Shown here piece after piece: positions 47,876 to 63,014 of a stretch of 64,000 nucleotides of DNA (position 1 is the stretch's first letter; the number at the start of each line of letters is the position of its first letter). Location: positions 250,501 to 314,500 of the forward strand of contig LSRY02000031.1 of assembly GCA_001643675.2 (NCBI GenBank), written 5' to 3'. The DNA is from Monocercomonoides exilis. Lineage: Eukaryota > Preaxostyla > Oxymonadida > Polymastigidae. The notes beneath the pieces were generated by a model. The model ran no database searches. It had not been told where the DNA came from and worked only from the letters and a program-made list of their open reading frames with translations. Both the position numbers and the translations under genes were made by a program.

Positions 47876-48085
47876 GCAGCTGTGCTCACATTGTCTGATG
47901 CCATCGACTTCGGGACAGATGAAGATGAAGAGGAGGAAGAAGATGAAGGAGAAGACAACGACGACAACGACGAGGAGGAGGAAGAGGAGGAAGAGGAAGA
48001 AGGGGAAGAAGAAGAAGTCTCTGGAGAAGGAAAAGAAGAGAAGAGAATGAGGGAAAGCAAAAGAACAGATGGAGCGAAGTGTTGA
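47876..48085 (+). other. In-frame acidic extension after the surface-gene stop
   Basis: After the TGA at 47873-47875 the same frame stays open for 69 more codons, to a TGA at 48083-48085. It reads AAVLTLSDAIDFGTDEDEEE and on through a long Glu/Asp run, then KRMRESKRTDGAKC. It may be a former C-terminal tail cut off by a stop gain, a readthrough tail, or 3' UTR that is open by chance because of GAN triplets. The identical stop and tail are present in the inverted copy (63,014-62,805). Confidence 0.45.
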
Positions 48086-49889
<1,804 letters not shown>

Positions 49890-51965
49890 GGGTCAGTTAT
49901 TTATCGGGACCCTTTTTTTTATTGGGATTTTTATTTTTTGATATGAAAAATAATTAAATAAAAATTAAAAAAACACAAATGACGAATCCAATTTACATAT
50001 AACTTTTCTTTTTCCTTTTTTTCTTTCAATTACATTGATTTCTTCCTTTTCATTTTCATGATCATCATTTTTCACTTCAAATTTTCTCTTTATTGTTTTC
50101 ATTTCAACCAAAGACTCTAACTCATTATCGTCTTTTTGCTCTTCTTTTTTCATTTCTTCAGAAGAATTCTTTTCATCATCAACTTTTTCTTCTTTTTCTT
50201 CTTTTTCTTCTTTTTCTTCTTTTTCTTCTTCTTTAATTCCCAAATGTTCATACCAATCATTCAGTAGCTTCTCATCAGTAATTAATTTGCCATAGAAGTC
50301 GAATCTGTTTGAATGAGTTGAAGGTTGATATTCCGATGTTTCTGGCAGCTTCATGAGAATCGGCCCAAATTCGTTATGAAGAACTCCACTCGTTGCGAAG
50401 GCTTTTTTAATGACAGCAGGTGAGAGGGCGGTATGAATTGCTTGAGGGAGAACATCCACAAGATCTGTTCTTTTCGATGAAGATGTCGATGAAGATGGAG
50501 GTTCATATTTTGTTTGCAACTCTGTTTTCAGAACAGCGAAGACTCCTCTGTCAAGAGGCTGTGCGATATGTGTGCTGTGAGGAATGAAGGTGATGACGTC
50601 GATATTTTCTTTTTGAAATTCTCTCCAGATTGTTGGATCTGCGCGAGAAATGTGTGAGTCGATGAGAAGCAAGCAGCGAGAGTTTTCCAGTGACATGCGC
50701 TTTCTGCGATCAATTATTCCTTGAAGGAGTGTTGTAAGTGCGCTCTTTTTGAACTGATTGCAGCCCATCCAACCACTTCCGTTCGGCCAGATATCCAAAG
50801 TCTGTGACAACAGCGGCTTCATTTCATCAGGAAGACTTTTGCTAGGCCATAGAATCACAGAAGGAAGTGCAAATCCATCAGCAGCCACAGCAGCGACCAG
50901 AGTAGAATTCGCCATTTTCGGTGGTTCTTTGCGAAATCCTGGATTTTCATTTTTTGGATGAACCACGCTCAGCTTAGAATTGGTAGGAACTCTCAGTGAA
51001 GACTCATCCATATTAAATATCAGTTCTTTGCAGTATTCATTTTTTTCATGTAAGCCGTCCAGCAATGAATACCAGGGCTGCAGAACACTTTGGCACGACA
51101 CCGCAAGGCGATTAACATCAACATTTTTCGGCGAACTTTTCTTTAGCTCTGGATGGCGCTTAACAAACTGGTAAGCCGTAGCCATTGAAACGTTTTTGAA
51201 TGGAGCGTCTTCGTCGTCTGTATCATTTATTACATTTTCCATCTAATATATTTATTAGAATTATTAATTATTTAACAACAACAAACCAGTTCGCGAACTT
51301 TCCGTATAGGCAAACAGCTTCCAGATCTTGATTCAATGATTATTTCATCCAGAACAATTTGTTCTTTGTCTCCTATAACAAATTGCGGTCTTCCCACTTT
51401 TGAAACCAGCCTTTTGCTTCTCAGCGCCCGAACAGCGTTTTTGATCCTTTTTCGTGAGAATTCCATGGAGTTTATGGCGTCTGTAATCCTGACAACTCCA
51501 TCAACCACAATGCGCGCCATCCGTTCCAGCCGATTGTCAATCCTTCTGTAGTCGAAAGATTTCATTGCAGCACGTAATTTCCTTTGTCCAGCAATTCTCT
51601 TTTGTTCCACAGCAATTTTCATTTTTTTATTACGGTTATGATTTGAAATCCAATTTATTAATTTATTAATTTTAATTTTCAATTTTCATTGAAATTAAAT
51701 TTTTATTTACATTCAATACGAATTTAAATGGTTTTATACCCCTTGTTACCCACCTATTTATTTATTTTTTTCGATGGAAGGGATTAACCCCCCCATCTCC
51801 CCCCCATTGGAAATAGGTTTCGTATTCAAATGTAATTATCCTAATTTTCAGGGTTTGCTTATATACTGATAATGTTTATAAATATATAAAAAGTGGGAAT
51901 TTTAATTTTCTTTTTAAAAATTTCGGCACCGTTAAAAAAAAAAGGTCCCGATTAATAACTGACCC
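49890..51965 (-). mobile_element. Intact-looking pogo-like DNA transposon inserted in a TTTA array
   Basis: The left end is GGGTCAGTTATTTATCGGGA at 49890. The right end, reverse-complemented from 51965, is GGGTCAGTTATTAATCGGGA. TA flanks both sides (49888-49889 and 51966-51967), and the TTTA array continues on both sides. The element is 2,076 bp and carries one spliced transposase gene with all catalytic Asp. The inverted copy of this locus at 60,557-64,000 lacks the insertion, so the element entered after the duplication (or was lost from one copy). Confidence 0.93.
49965..51682 (-). CDS. Pogo-like DDE transposase, two exons, 557 aa, apparently intact
   Basis: Exon 1 (51682-51287, 132 codons) and exon 2 (51242-49965, 425 codons) join across a 44-nt phase-0 intron (51286-51243, donor GTTTGT, acceptor ATATTAG), giving 557 residues. 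The N-terminal ~130 residues form helix-turn-helix-like DNA-binding segments (FSRKRIKNAVRALRSKRLVS, KVGRPQFV). The DDE domain has Asp211 in IFNMDESSLRV, Asp327 in CLLLIDSHISR and Asp363 in IAQPLDRGVF, with 36 residues between the last two. The C-terminal ~130 residues are a Lys/Glu-rich tail with EEKEEKEEKEEK runs. The intron is among the shortest in the window. No frameshift or stop was found, and this is the best candidate here for an active transposase. It may also mobilise the MITE at 20,022-21,246, which shares its end sequence. Confidence 0.88.
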
Positions 51966-52437
<472 letters not shown>

Positions 52438-52738
52438 TTTGCCCGTTGAAACAGAAGAAATAGATGAAAAAACAAAAAAGGCAAACATTTATATATTTAT
52501 TTCACTGTTTTTATGACAGTATTAGAATTTTTTTGTCACAATTTTCGTTTTTGATGAATATCTAGGGATTTTTTAAATTTATTTTTGATCATTTGTTTTG
52601 CTCGTTTTTAATTAACTCTCTTTCTTTGTTTGTTTTTAACTATAAGGCTATAAAACAATTACAACGAAGTTTTATAATTACAAGTTTTATCTGCTTTAAA
52701 CTATTTTTTCGATTGTTTTTCGCATTTCATTGTTTTTT

Positions 52739-53772
52739 CAAAAAAAAGTAAATAAATATTTGAAAGTTATTGAACTTATAAATTTTTTGCATGATTGAAA
52801 CTTTTGTTAATGTATTTATAAGATTGAAATGTATTATTTTTTTATTACTGAATTCAACATTTGAATGTATAAAATAAAATGAGCATATTTTTTATGGAAA
52901 TAAATTGATTAAAAAAACTTAACAGTTTTTGACAAATTTTTGACACGGAAAACGCTTGATGTGGGTGATTTTTTTTGATATCATAAAAAATTCCGACGTT
53001 TGATCATAAAAATTATCATTAAGGGTGGGGTTAAATCGAAAATATTTTTGTTTTATTATGCGAAAATCTGCATTAATATATTGTTAATATAATTTGTTTG
53101 TTGATTAAAATTTGTTTCCAATTGATTTTATTTCATATTTTGTAAAAAAATAAAATATATCGAAAAAAATATCAAATCTTCTATGAACAGAACAAAACTT
53201 ATGTTTTCTGGCTTAAAAACATAATTACAATAATTACAATGCATAAATAATCAATTTCAAAAGTAAAAAATTGTCAAGGAATGTAATTGAAACAGAATAG
53301 AATAAGATAAGTTGAAATTGAAAAATATTAATTGAATTCATTAATTTAGACAATTAACAATTTAAAAAATTGAAGCAGCAACATTCGCTTCTCTTTCAAT
53401 TGTTTTGCTATCTTCTTCTTCTGAAATATGCAAAAAATTTTGTTTCATGTCAATTTAATGTTTATCATCTAAAACTACTTTTTCCAAAAATAATATATCC
53501 CATTCCCTTCACAATCCATCCATCATACACACTTTCCATATAAATTCGTTCACCCAACATGATGGTCGGACTAAGCAATGAGCTATTCTGCTTTCATTCA
53601 TTTTCAGACATTTCCACCTCCTGATCTAAAAAAAAAAATAAAAAGTATCAACAAGTCAATATTCAAATAAATGAAAATAAATAAATGCCAAACTGCCCTT
53701 CGACTGTTTTTTGTCAAACAGCTTCATTCCACGGTCATCATCATTTAAAGAATAAATCACTTCATTTCAGCA
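52739..53772. other. AT-rich start of the palindrome spacer
   Basis: Very AT-rich sequence between the left arm and the decayed gene. It contains the GGGTGATTTTTTTTGATATC motif at 52963. No gene is seen. Confidence 0.4.
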
Positions 53773-56700
53773 TCAGAATAGTCAAATTGCAGCACGGAAT
53801 ACATCTCCACAAAATACATCGTTCATTTCACTGGAGGGTCCTTTCAGCCCGTACACATTGTGGTGGATGTCCAGAGGTGTTTTTTCTGTTTTTGGAACGA
53901 TCTACTCCTTTAATAATATTCTCAACTATCCAAAAGAAGTATTTGATGTTTATCTCATCAACGCCCTGCACATGAGGGATATGGGGCAGAGAAGAGATGA
54001 AAGAATATTATTTATAGCGGGGGGTGAGAGTTGAGTATATTTTTGAATGTTAATGTTTCGAGAAAGGTTTTTGAATGAAAGAAATTTTGAGACAAGGAGG
54101 TGGAGAAGGAACATATGGGGATTTGGAGAAAAATATGTAGTAAAAATAGAAAGAGAAAGTTGGAGATGATGAGGGATGTGTATATTGTTGAATGGAGAAA
54201 TTGGATTTTGAAGAGAAAGAAAAGAGGGCAAAGGCGGAGAAAAAAGAAGAATATTTTGAATTGTTCAAATGAAAGAGTGATATTTCTTTGTTGAGAGGAG
54301 AACATATTTTGGCAGAGACAGGGAAAGATGAAGAAAAGGAGGGGATTGATATTTTCTGATGATTTTGGGGGTTAAATGGAAGATGGAAATGGAAAGGAAA
54401 GAAAATTGAGAAATATCATCATTTTTTATTTTTGAGGGGAAAGGAGGGGAAATTACAAAAGGCAGAAACGAATTGAGGATGTCATCTTTCATCAATCAAT
54501 TTCCTTCAGCCTTCAACAAATATTACGATAACGATTGTCTTGCCATATATGAAATCAACTTTCGAATTTAATATTTGGTCCATACAACAACTTTACACAA
54601 ATTTTTCTCAACAAAATTATTATTATTCAGCAGATTTAACATTTCTGTGTCTCTTCGTCATCATCACTTTCTTAGCCTTCTTCGCTTTCTTCTGCTTCTA
54701 AGATATTTCCTCTCATTTTAACATTGTATCAGTTAATAAACTATCAAATGCTTGAAAGCTGTTCAATCAGCAGATTGATTACACCATCCAAAAATCAATT
54801 CATTCAGTTTTCCTGCTCTCAACAGTATTTTCATCGCCATTAATGCATCCTGCAGCTTCGCTGAATGTGCATTTGAACTGTTTTCCTCTTCCCCAGAGGC
54901 GCACTCCGCTCTGCTTCAGCACTTCGTACGGCTTCCGCGCTCCGGCTGTGCTTAACAGGGTGAATGAGGCGAATGGGCATCGAATGAGAAATGGCAGTGG
55001 AAGAGGGAAGGAGCTTCAAGGCACATTGCGTTAATCAGCTCGCTTTATGACACCACCAAGAAGCGAAGAGAGAGGAGAGTGCGTTCAAATGGAAAAGGCA
55101 AAGAGTGCGGATTTCAGAAGCAAATAGATCTCAGAGCAGAGGAAATGGAATCAGTGGGAAAGGCCAAAGGTGAAGACGAAGAAGAAGGAGAAAGACGAGT
55201 TTTGCCCATCGCAAATTGATTCTTTCGACACAAGGCTTGCACATGCAGCGACAGAAAGGAGGAGGAGGGACAGAGGAAGAGAAGAAGGAGGTGATGAAAA
55301 TGATGATGAACAACAGCAGACATTTTACTCGTTCAACAGCACACTCTCATCTACCCAGTTGCACATTGAAAACATCACAGCTTCATCGACATTTGTTGCT
55401 TCTTTTTCTCCCTTGCAACATGCTCAGCCATCTGTTTCTTCTGTTTTTGTTGGAACTCTACCGAAGCCACTAACTCCTTCGCCACCATCCACAGACTTCT
55501 CTTCACTCACACTAAAGTCCATTTGAGCATCCAGCCAAATCTCTTCCTCTCACTCTCATTCATCTATTTCTTCAATTTCGGTGCGTATCCCTCGTGCGAT
55601 TCTCTGGAAGAGCAGATTGGGCAATGCAAGTGTGTTGCAAGCAGCAGTTTGTCAGCGACGAGGGATGTGTTTGATCCACAGAGCATCCTTCTGAACTATG
55701 CAGCGTATGTGGCTAGCCAGGAGATTCTGGTGGGTGGTGAGAAGGAGAAGGAGTGGAAGAAGGATGAAAAGAGGAGTGCAAATGAGTTTGTGAGATATAA
55801 ATATGAAAAAGGATCGTTGTGTCTGACAGATAAATGCATCGATAATAAGAAAAATGAAGAAGAGGAAGAAGAAGATGGATTTGACAAAGACATTAGAAAG
55901 GCTCAGAAAAAATTGAATGGGATAAAAGGAAGAATAAGCCCGTATCGATTGAAACCACGCTTTGCTCAGCTTATCAGCCAGAAATCAAAAATCCAAGAAA
56001 TATCCAGCAGCATATTATCGAACGCGATCACTTTCTCAACGTTTCCATCTGCATACAAATCATCTTTACTCACTTCTTCTTCATTTCTCATTTCATCGCC
56101 ATCATCACCATCACCTTCTTCTTCTTCTTCCTTTTCTCTTTTCCCAACCAACCTGCTATCCATCAAGCACAGCTTAGGGCGTTCGTTCAAAGAAAAGCGG
56201 TGGAATGTGATTGAGCTGTGTGCCGGTGTTGTTTTCAGCGGTTTTTTTGTCGATAGAAGTTCCACCTTCGCTGGGCTGTGCGTTTCCTGTTGTGCAGTTA
56301 ATGGTCTGTAGCTTCGACGACATCCGCAGGCTGAGGGGACTAAACGCAATGACCCACATAGCGAACCAGAATTGTATGGAAAATTGTTATTTTTCTGTAA
56401 AATAAAATATATTTGATTAATTGTTTTATTTATTTTTATTTATCTGCACTTTCTTTTTCAAATATTTATCTTTTTTTAACTTTTTTTGTTCACTTTCATA
56501 CGATGAATTGTAATGATGGTGGACCAATGGCTATGATTATGCAATTATCCTGATTAGAAAATAAAGGTCATTTGCAGAATGATGCTGTTGCAAAGCAATT
56601 GATCAGGTTCATGAGGTTTGCCAGAAACTATTAATTGAAATTTCATTTCACAAAATTTTCTTTCTTTCTTTTCGAATTCTTTTTCTTCTTCCTTTTTACA

Positions 56701-59003
56701 CACACTTTTTCGCTCATTCATTTCATTATACATAAACACGCAAATATGTTCACATTCAGTTTCCGTTGGTACCCTCTTGTCTCTTCTTCTTTGACCAACA
56801 AATTCATCACCAACGGTGCAGTGTTCCACTCTGCGTTCCTTCGCCACGGCATTCTCCAGCCCATCCACCGCCTGCTGCACTCGCCGCGCGCTGAATACAG
56901 CGACAAAGCATCTTCTATTCTTCTCTCGCTGACCAGCAAGTCGTTCAAGCTGTTTGCCAGCTCGCTTGACAAAACGCTGTTTAACGAGCTGGCTGAACTG
57001 ATGTTCTCGCCACAGGCGATTGTGCTGAACAACGCGTCGAAATCATCGAGGCGCTTGCAGAAGTAAAAGGGCTGGATGAAGAAGGAGATGGTGAGGGAAA
57101 ATGAGATGGAGGATATGGTGGAAGGCCACGGAGGGGATATGAGGGAAGGGTGATGCATGAGGATGCGAAGGAGAAGAGAAACGAGAATTATAAAGAAGCG
57201 AACAACGAACCAACAGTCACGAAGGAAGAGCTGCTGCGTCATTTACAGAGCTGGGGTGTTGGGTCGAATCTTTTTGGCGTAATGGCTTCACCAACGGCGA
57301 CTGACATAGCAAAAATAATAATTGCTTGTGCTTTGCTTAATCTGTATGCAGCTGTTGGGAAAAAGAGGAACAGGAGAAGATACGGAGGATGATGATGATG
57401 AAGAGGATGAAGAAAAGAAGAGTGTCACGAAAGAGATGAAAAAAAAGAAGAAGAACATTGGTGTTCATGTCCGTCTTCTCCTCGCACACAAGGTCATTAG
57501 CCCACTTTGTCTCGACTGCGTTCTTTCCTGTACTCACCTTTGCTGTAGATTCCATTGATTGCCTCAGTACTAATTCTATGCTACGACGATCCCACCATGA
57601 CATGCTCCACCCACAGTCTGAAAAATACATGCATCTCCACCTCAGTAAAATGCAGCGGAAAACAGCCACGTCACAACATATTCCAGCGAGCACAGCAGAG
57701 CAGTTATTTCTGTGCCACCAAACGCTCTCCTCAATCTTCAGTATAACTTTCTTCTTTCAGAATCGTATTTGAAAGAGGGTTATATCAATTCTTCAACCAT
57801 TTGCTCCTTCTCCTTCATTCCCTTCCTCTTCTTCTTTTCCCAAGCTGCAACTTATCCCACAATCTGAATTCTTGCTGACTGATAACTCCACAGAACAGCA
57901 AATTGAACAGAACTTGTCTAAAAAAAATAAGGAGTCGATGAAGTGCTGACAAACGACTTTGAGAGCGAGCATGGGAGAGAGCAGTGGGATCAAAAGGGAA
58001 AGGATAAAGAATTAAGGATGAGCCAAACTCCACAAGGGAGGGAAGAACTGTGCATGCCATTGTTTAATTGCTGCTGATGCTGAGAGCAGAAGAGAGAAAA
58101 GGGGACAGATTTAAAGAAGAGCGGAAGGCCATCAATTTTGATCATCAAAGCGAGTAGCTTGTTTAGTGATAGATATTGTTGCTATAGGGAGAGATGAGAG
58201 CGATGATGGAGAGAGAGTGAAATGAGGAGGAAGCAAAAATGAAAGAAAAGGATGATCAAGAGAAAGAGGAAGATGATGATGAAAGAGGGAAAGAAATGGC
58301 ATAAACAAAAAACGAATGATGGTTGAGACGAATTTAATGATAATTTCAACACATAAGCTAAAAGAGCAGGAACTTAAGAAAAATACGCAGTTAACGAAAG
58401 GAGAATTTAAAAATATCGTGTAGAAATGATAGGAAACGATGTAGTGAATCGAGAAAAAAAAAACTGTATTTTTCATAAAGAACAAAAAGATAAGTTACGA
58501 AAATGATTCAATTGCTCTTATTGACTGCAGTTATTAAAATAGCACAATCTTCGTTTGCCGAATCTGTTGAGTTGTTCAGCAGACACGGTAATTTTTTGAT
58601 GAGGCTTCACCTCGATTAATGAAAAGCACATTTCTTTTTTTAACGGAAATAATAAAAATTCACATATCTGTTTCATTTTTTTAGTTCTTTATATTTTTTC
58701 CCTTTTATTAGCTTTGTTGAGCAAGTTAAGAATATTTTTTTGTCTTTTTGATGAGTTTTGTTGGTTTAACTTTATTTATTTTAGGTTAATTTTTATTTAA
58801 CTTGATCAAAAAAATTCTTTTCAACAAAAACATTAAAAAGGTATTTTTTTTTTTCATATTAATAAGTAAAACTAATATATATTACAGAAATAAAAGCTAA
58901 ATACTTGCAAAAAATCAATTTTATTATTTGATCAATAAATACCACAATAAATTTTATTTTTTCGATTTTTGATCTTTTTTCATGATTTCAAAAAAAATCA
59001 CCC
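52963..59003. repeat. Inverted pair of GGGTGATTTTTTTTGA motifs bracketing ~6 kb
   Basis: GGGTGATTTTTTTTGATATC at 52963 is mirrored by GGGTGATTTTTTTTGAAATC read backwards from 59003. The match is roughly 30 bp with a few differences. The same type of end brackets the 255-bp unit at 20702-20956. The pair could be terminal inverted repeats of an element that carries or captured the decayed gene between them, but the stretch is AT-rich and no target duplication is evident. Confidence 0.35.
53773..57780 (+). pseudogene. Multi-frame decayed gene, helical (possibly ARM/HEAT-like) protein
   Basis: The base composition is more GC-rich than the flanks and looks coding, but the convincing frame keeps changing. 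After an acceptor-like TTCATTTCAG at 53772 comes SPYTLWWMSRGVFSVFGTIY to ...ILFIAGG, followed by GTGAGAG. After another acceptor-like ATTCAG near 54811 comes FPALNSIFIAINASCSFAEC and ALLQHFVRLP, then VLNRVNEANGHRM in a second frame, then HIALISSLYDTTKKR back in the first. Later blocks include AHAATERRRRDRGREEGGDE, YPSCDSLEEQIGQCKCVASS, CSFDDIRRLRGLNAM, SLTSKSFKLFASSLDKTLFN, EIIEALAEVKGLDEEGDGEG and ELLRHLQSWGVGSNLFGVMA. Some changes could be introns, but several fall within a few codons with no room for one, so the locus is broken. I cannot name the family. The helical, Leu-rich blocks suggest a scaffold protein. Confidence 0.5.
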
Positions 59004-59207
59004 ATGTTATCATTCTTCTTGGCAATTTTCTGAAGATATGGGAACGTCTGGAATATGTTAATTTATGTTTTTAATGATTTATTATTAATTATTATTCAAT
59101 TATTATCTCCTAAAAACACGCGGAAAGAGGTCAAAAAAAATTTTTTTTGTTTTTTTTGAAAAAAGTTCATTTTCTTGGATTAATGGGTTTGATCATACAT
59201 TCATCAA
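57781..59207. other. Spacer with AT-rich tail
   Basis: 57,780-58,500 is moderately AT-rich with purine tracts on the plus strand and no gene recognised. 58,500-59,207 is very AT-rich and ends in the GGGTGATT-type motif (58981-59003) just before the Merlin-type remnant. Confidence 0.4.
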
Positions 59208-60056
59208 ATGTATTTATCAATAAGAATGTTCACAAAAACACCTATTTATAAACTCAAAGATACATTTTCTGATGAAATGGGTGCATGGAAATGGTATTTC
59301 GAAAATGTGCTTGAAGGAGAAGCTCCAGAATGCAGACATGATAAATGCAAAATGATATTTTCATCCAGAGAAAAATATTTCAAATATTGGAAGTGCGAAA
59401 AATGTGGTAGAAAACAATCAGCTTTTAAATAAATGTCTTTGGAGAATAAGAAAATACCACTGAGAAAGTTTTTGATGATTGTTTTATTCTATTTCATTGA
59501 AATATCAGCCACACACATTTGTGAACTGCTTGGAATAAGTGAAAACACAATTCATTCTTGGACGAGTGTTGTTTCAGTCAGATGCACATCAATATGGAAC
59601 AAAAATCAAGCTTTCATTGGAGGACAGGGAAGAATTGCGGAGATCGAAGAAGATGTTTGGGGATGTAGAAAGGATGGGCGAGGGAAAAAGAAGAGGCAAA
59701 TTTGGATATTTGGAGCTGTGGAAAGGAAACCAGAGGGATGTGCGGGGAAGAACTTCGTGATGATCGTGCCAAATAGAAAGGCTGAGACATTGGTTTTAAT
59801 AATATAAGCCAAAAATCTTCCTGGAACTCGGATCATGAGCGATGAATGAAAGGCTTATGCCAGATTGAAAGATTATGTTCACGCTCATGACACTGTCTGT
59901 CACAAACGAGAATTCAAAAACAAAATAATTCATTTCGGCACAAACACTGTCGAAGGTTTGTGGATGTATTTACGGAAATTTTTTCCAAGAACAGGATGCA
60001 GAGAAAAGTATCTTTGTGATTTTTTGTCTTCGTGGCCAGTTAAAAAAATCTTATGA
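59208..60056 (+). pseudogene. Decayed Merlin (IS1016/ISXO2-type) transposase
   Basis: One reading frame runs from 59208 to 60056 with three internal stops (TAA 59430-59432, TAA 59805-59807, TGA 59847-59849). Its N-terminus has a Cys-rich zinc-ribbon-like segment (CRHDKCKMIF, KCEKCGRKQSAFK). Then follow ENKKIPLRKFLMIVLFYF, a helix-turn-helix-like ELLGISENTIHSW, and the transposase core: IEEDVWGCRKDGRGKKKRQI, IFGAVERK, LPGTRIMSDE-stop-KAY (Trp of the usual SDEWKAY replaced by TGA), HAHDTVCHKREF and GTNTVEGLWMYLRKFFPRTG. The order and the D/E positions fit the ISXO2-like domain of Merlin DNA transposons. Because the frame itself is otherwise preserved, decay is mainly by nonsense changes. I could not define inverted ends or a target duplication with confidence. 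Confidence 0.8.
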
Positions 60057-60556
60057 ATGCAATTTGAGGATCTTATAAAGGAAATCGTCTTCGATTGAAC
60101 TGAAAAATGAAATGAATAGGATGAATGAAAAAGTGAAGAAAGTGAATCGACAGAATCAGAGCTAGAATCTGATATATAAGATGAAAATGATATTCTTTAA
60201 ATAACAGAATTTTAAGAATCAGATTCACTAAAAGCTGGTAACGGTGCAAATGCATCAGAACTTGAACCCATGGAAGTTGATTAATCATTTTTTAAATTCT
60301 TATGTTATAAAATTCATTCACCCATTTTTCCTCGATTTTTTATTTTTTGTTTTTGACTTTTTTGTCAACTTCCGCACATCATTAACGAATGCAAAAATGA
60401 TATCTATCAAAAAGTTAACTCACATATTTATTTAATAGAAAAAAGGCCATTCCCATATATTGCTATCTTGCCTTTTTCTATAATTGTATATATCAATAAA
60501 CAGATAATTAATATTAGTTCGAATGAATACTTCACTTATTTAATTTTATTTTTTTA
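60057..60556. other. AT-rich sequence 3' of the Merlin remnant
   Basis: No gene is seen. A hairpin-capable stretch near 60437-60484 (ATAGAAAAAAGGC ... GCCTTTTTCTAT) is visible. It could be part of the Merlin element's end, but I cannot confirm this. Confidence 0.35.
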
Positions 60557-60857
60557 AAAAAACAATGAAATGCGAAAAACAATCGAAAAAATAGTTTAAA
60601 GCAGATAAAACTTGTAATTATAAAACTTCGTTGTAATTGTTTTATAGCCTTATAGTTAAAAACAAACAAAGAAAGAGAGTTAATTAAAAACGAGCAAAAC
60701 AAATGATCAAAAATAAATTTAAAAAATCCCTAGATATTCATCAAAAACGAAAATTGTGACAAAAAAATTCTAATACTGTCATAAAAACAGTGAAATAAAT
60801 ATATAAATGTTTGCCTTTTTTGTTTTTTCATCTATTTCTTCTGTTTCAACGGGCAAA

Positions 60858-63014
<2,157 letters not shown>

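Noticed and set aside
50200-50235. Tandem CTTTTTCTT units considered a separate repeat element
   Set aside because: They encode the EEKEEK tail of the intact transposase and are part of its gene.
56718-57242. 174-codon minus-strand frame in the decayed-gene region
   Set aside because: The opposite strand carries better protein-like blocks. This frame is hydrophobic at its start and otherwise without motif.
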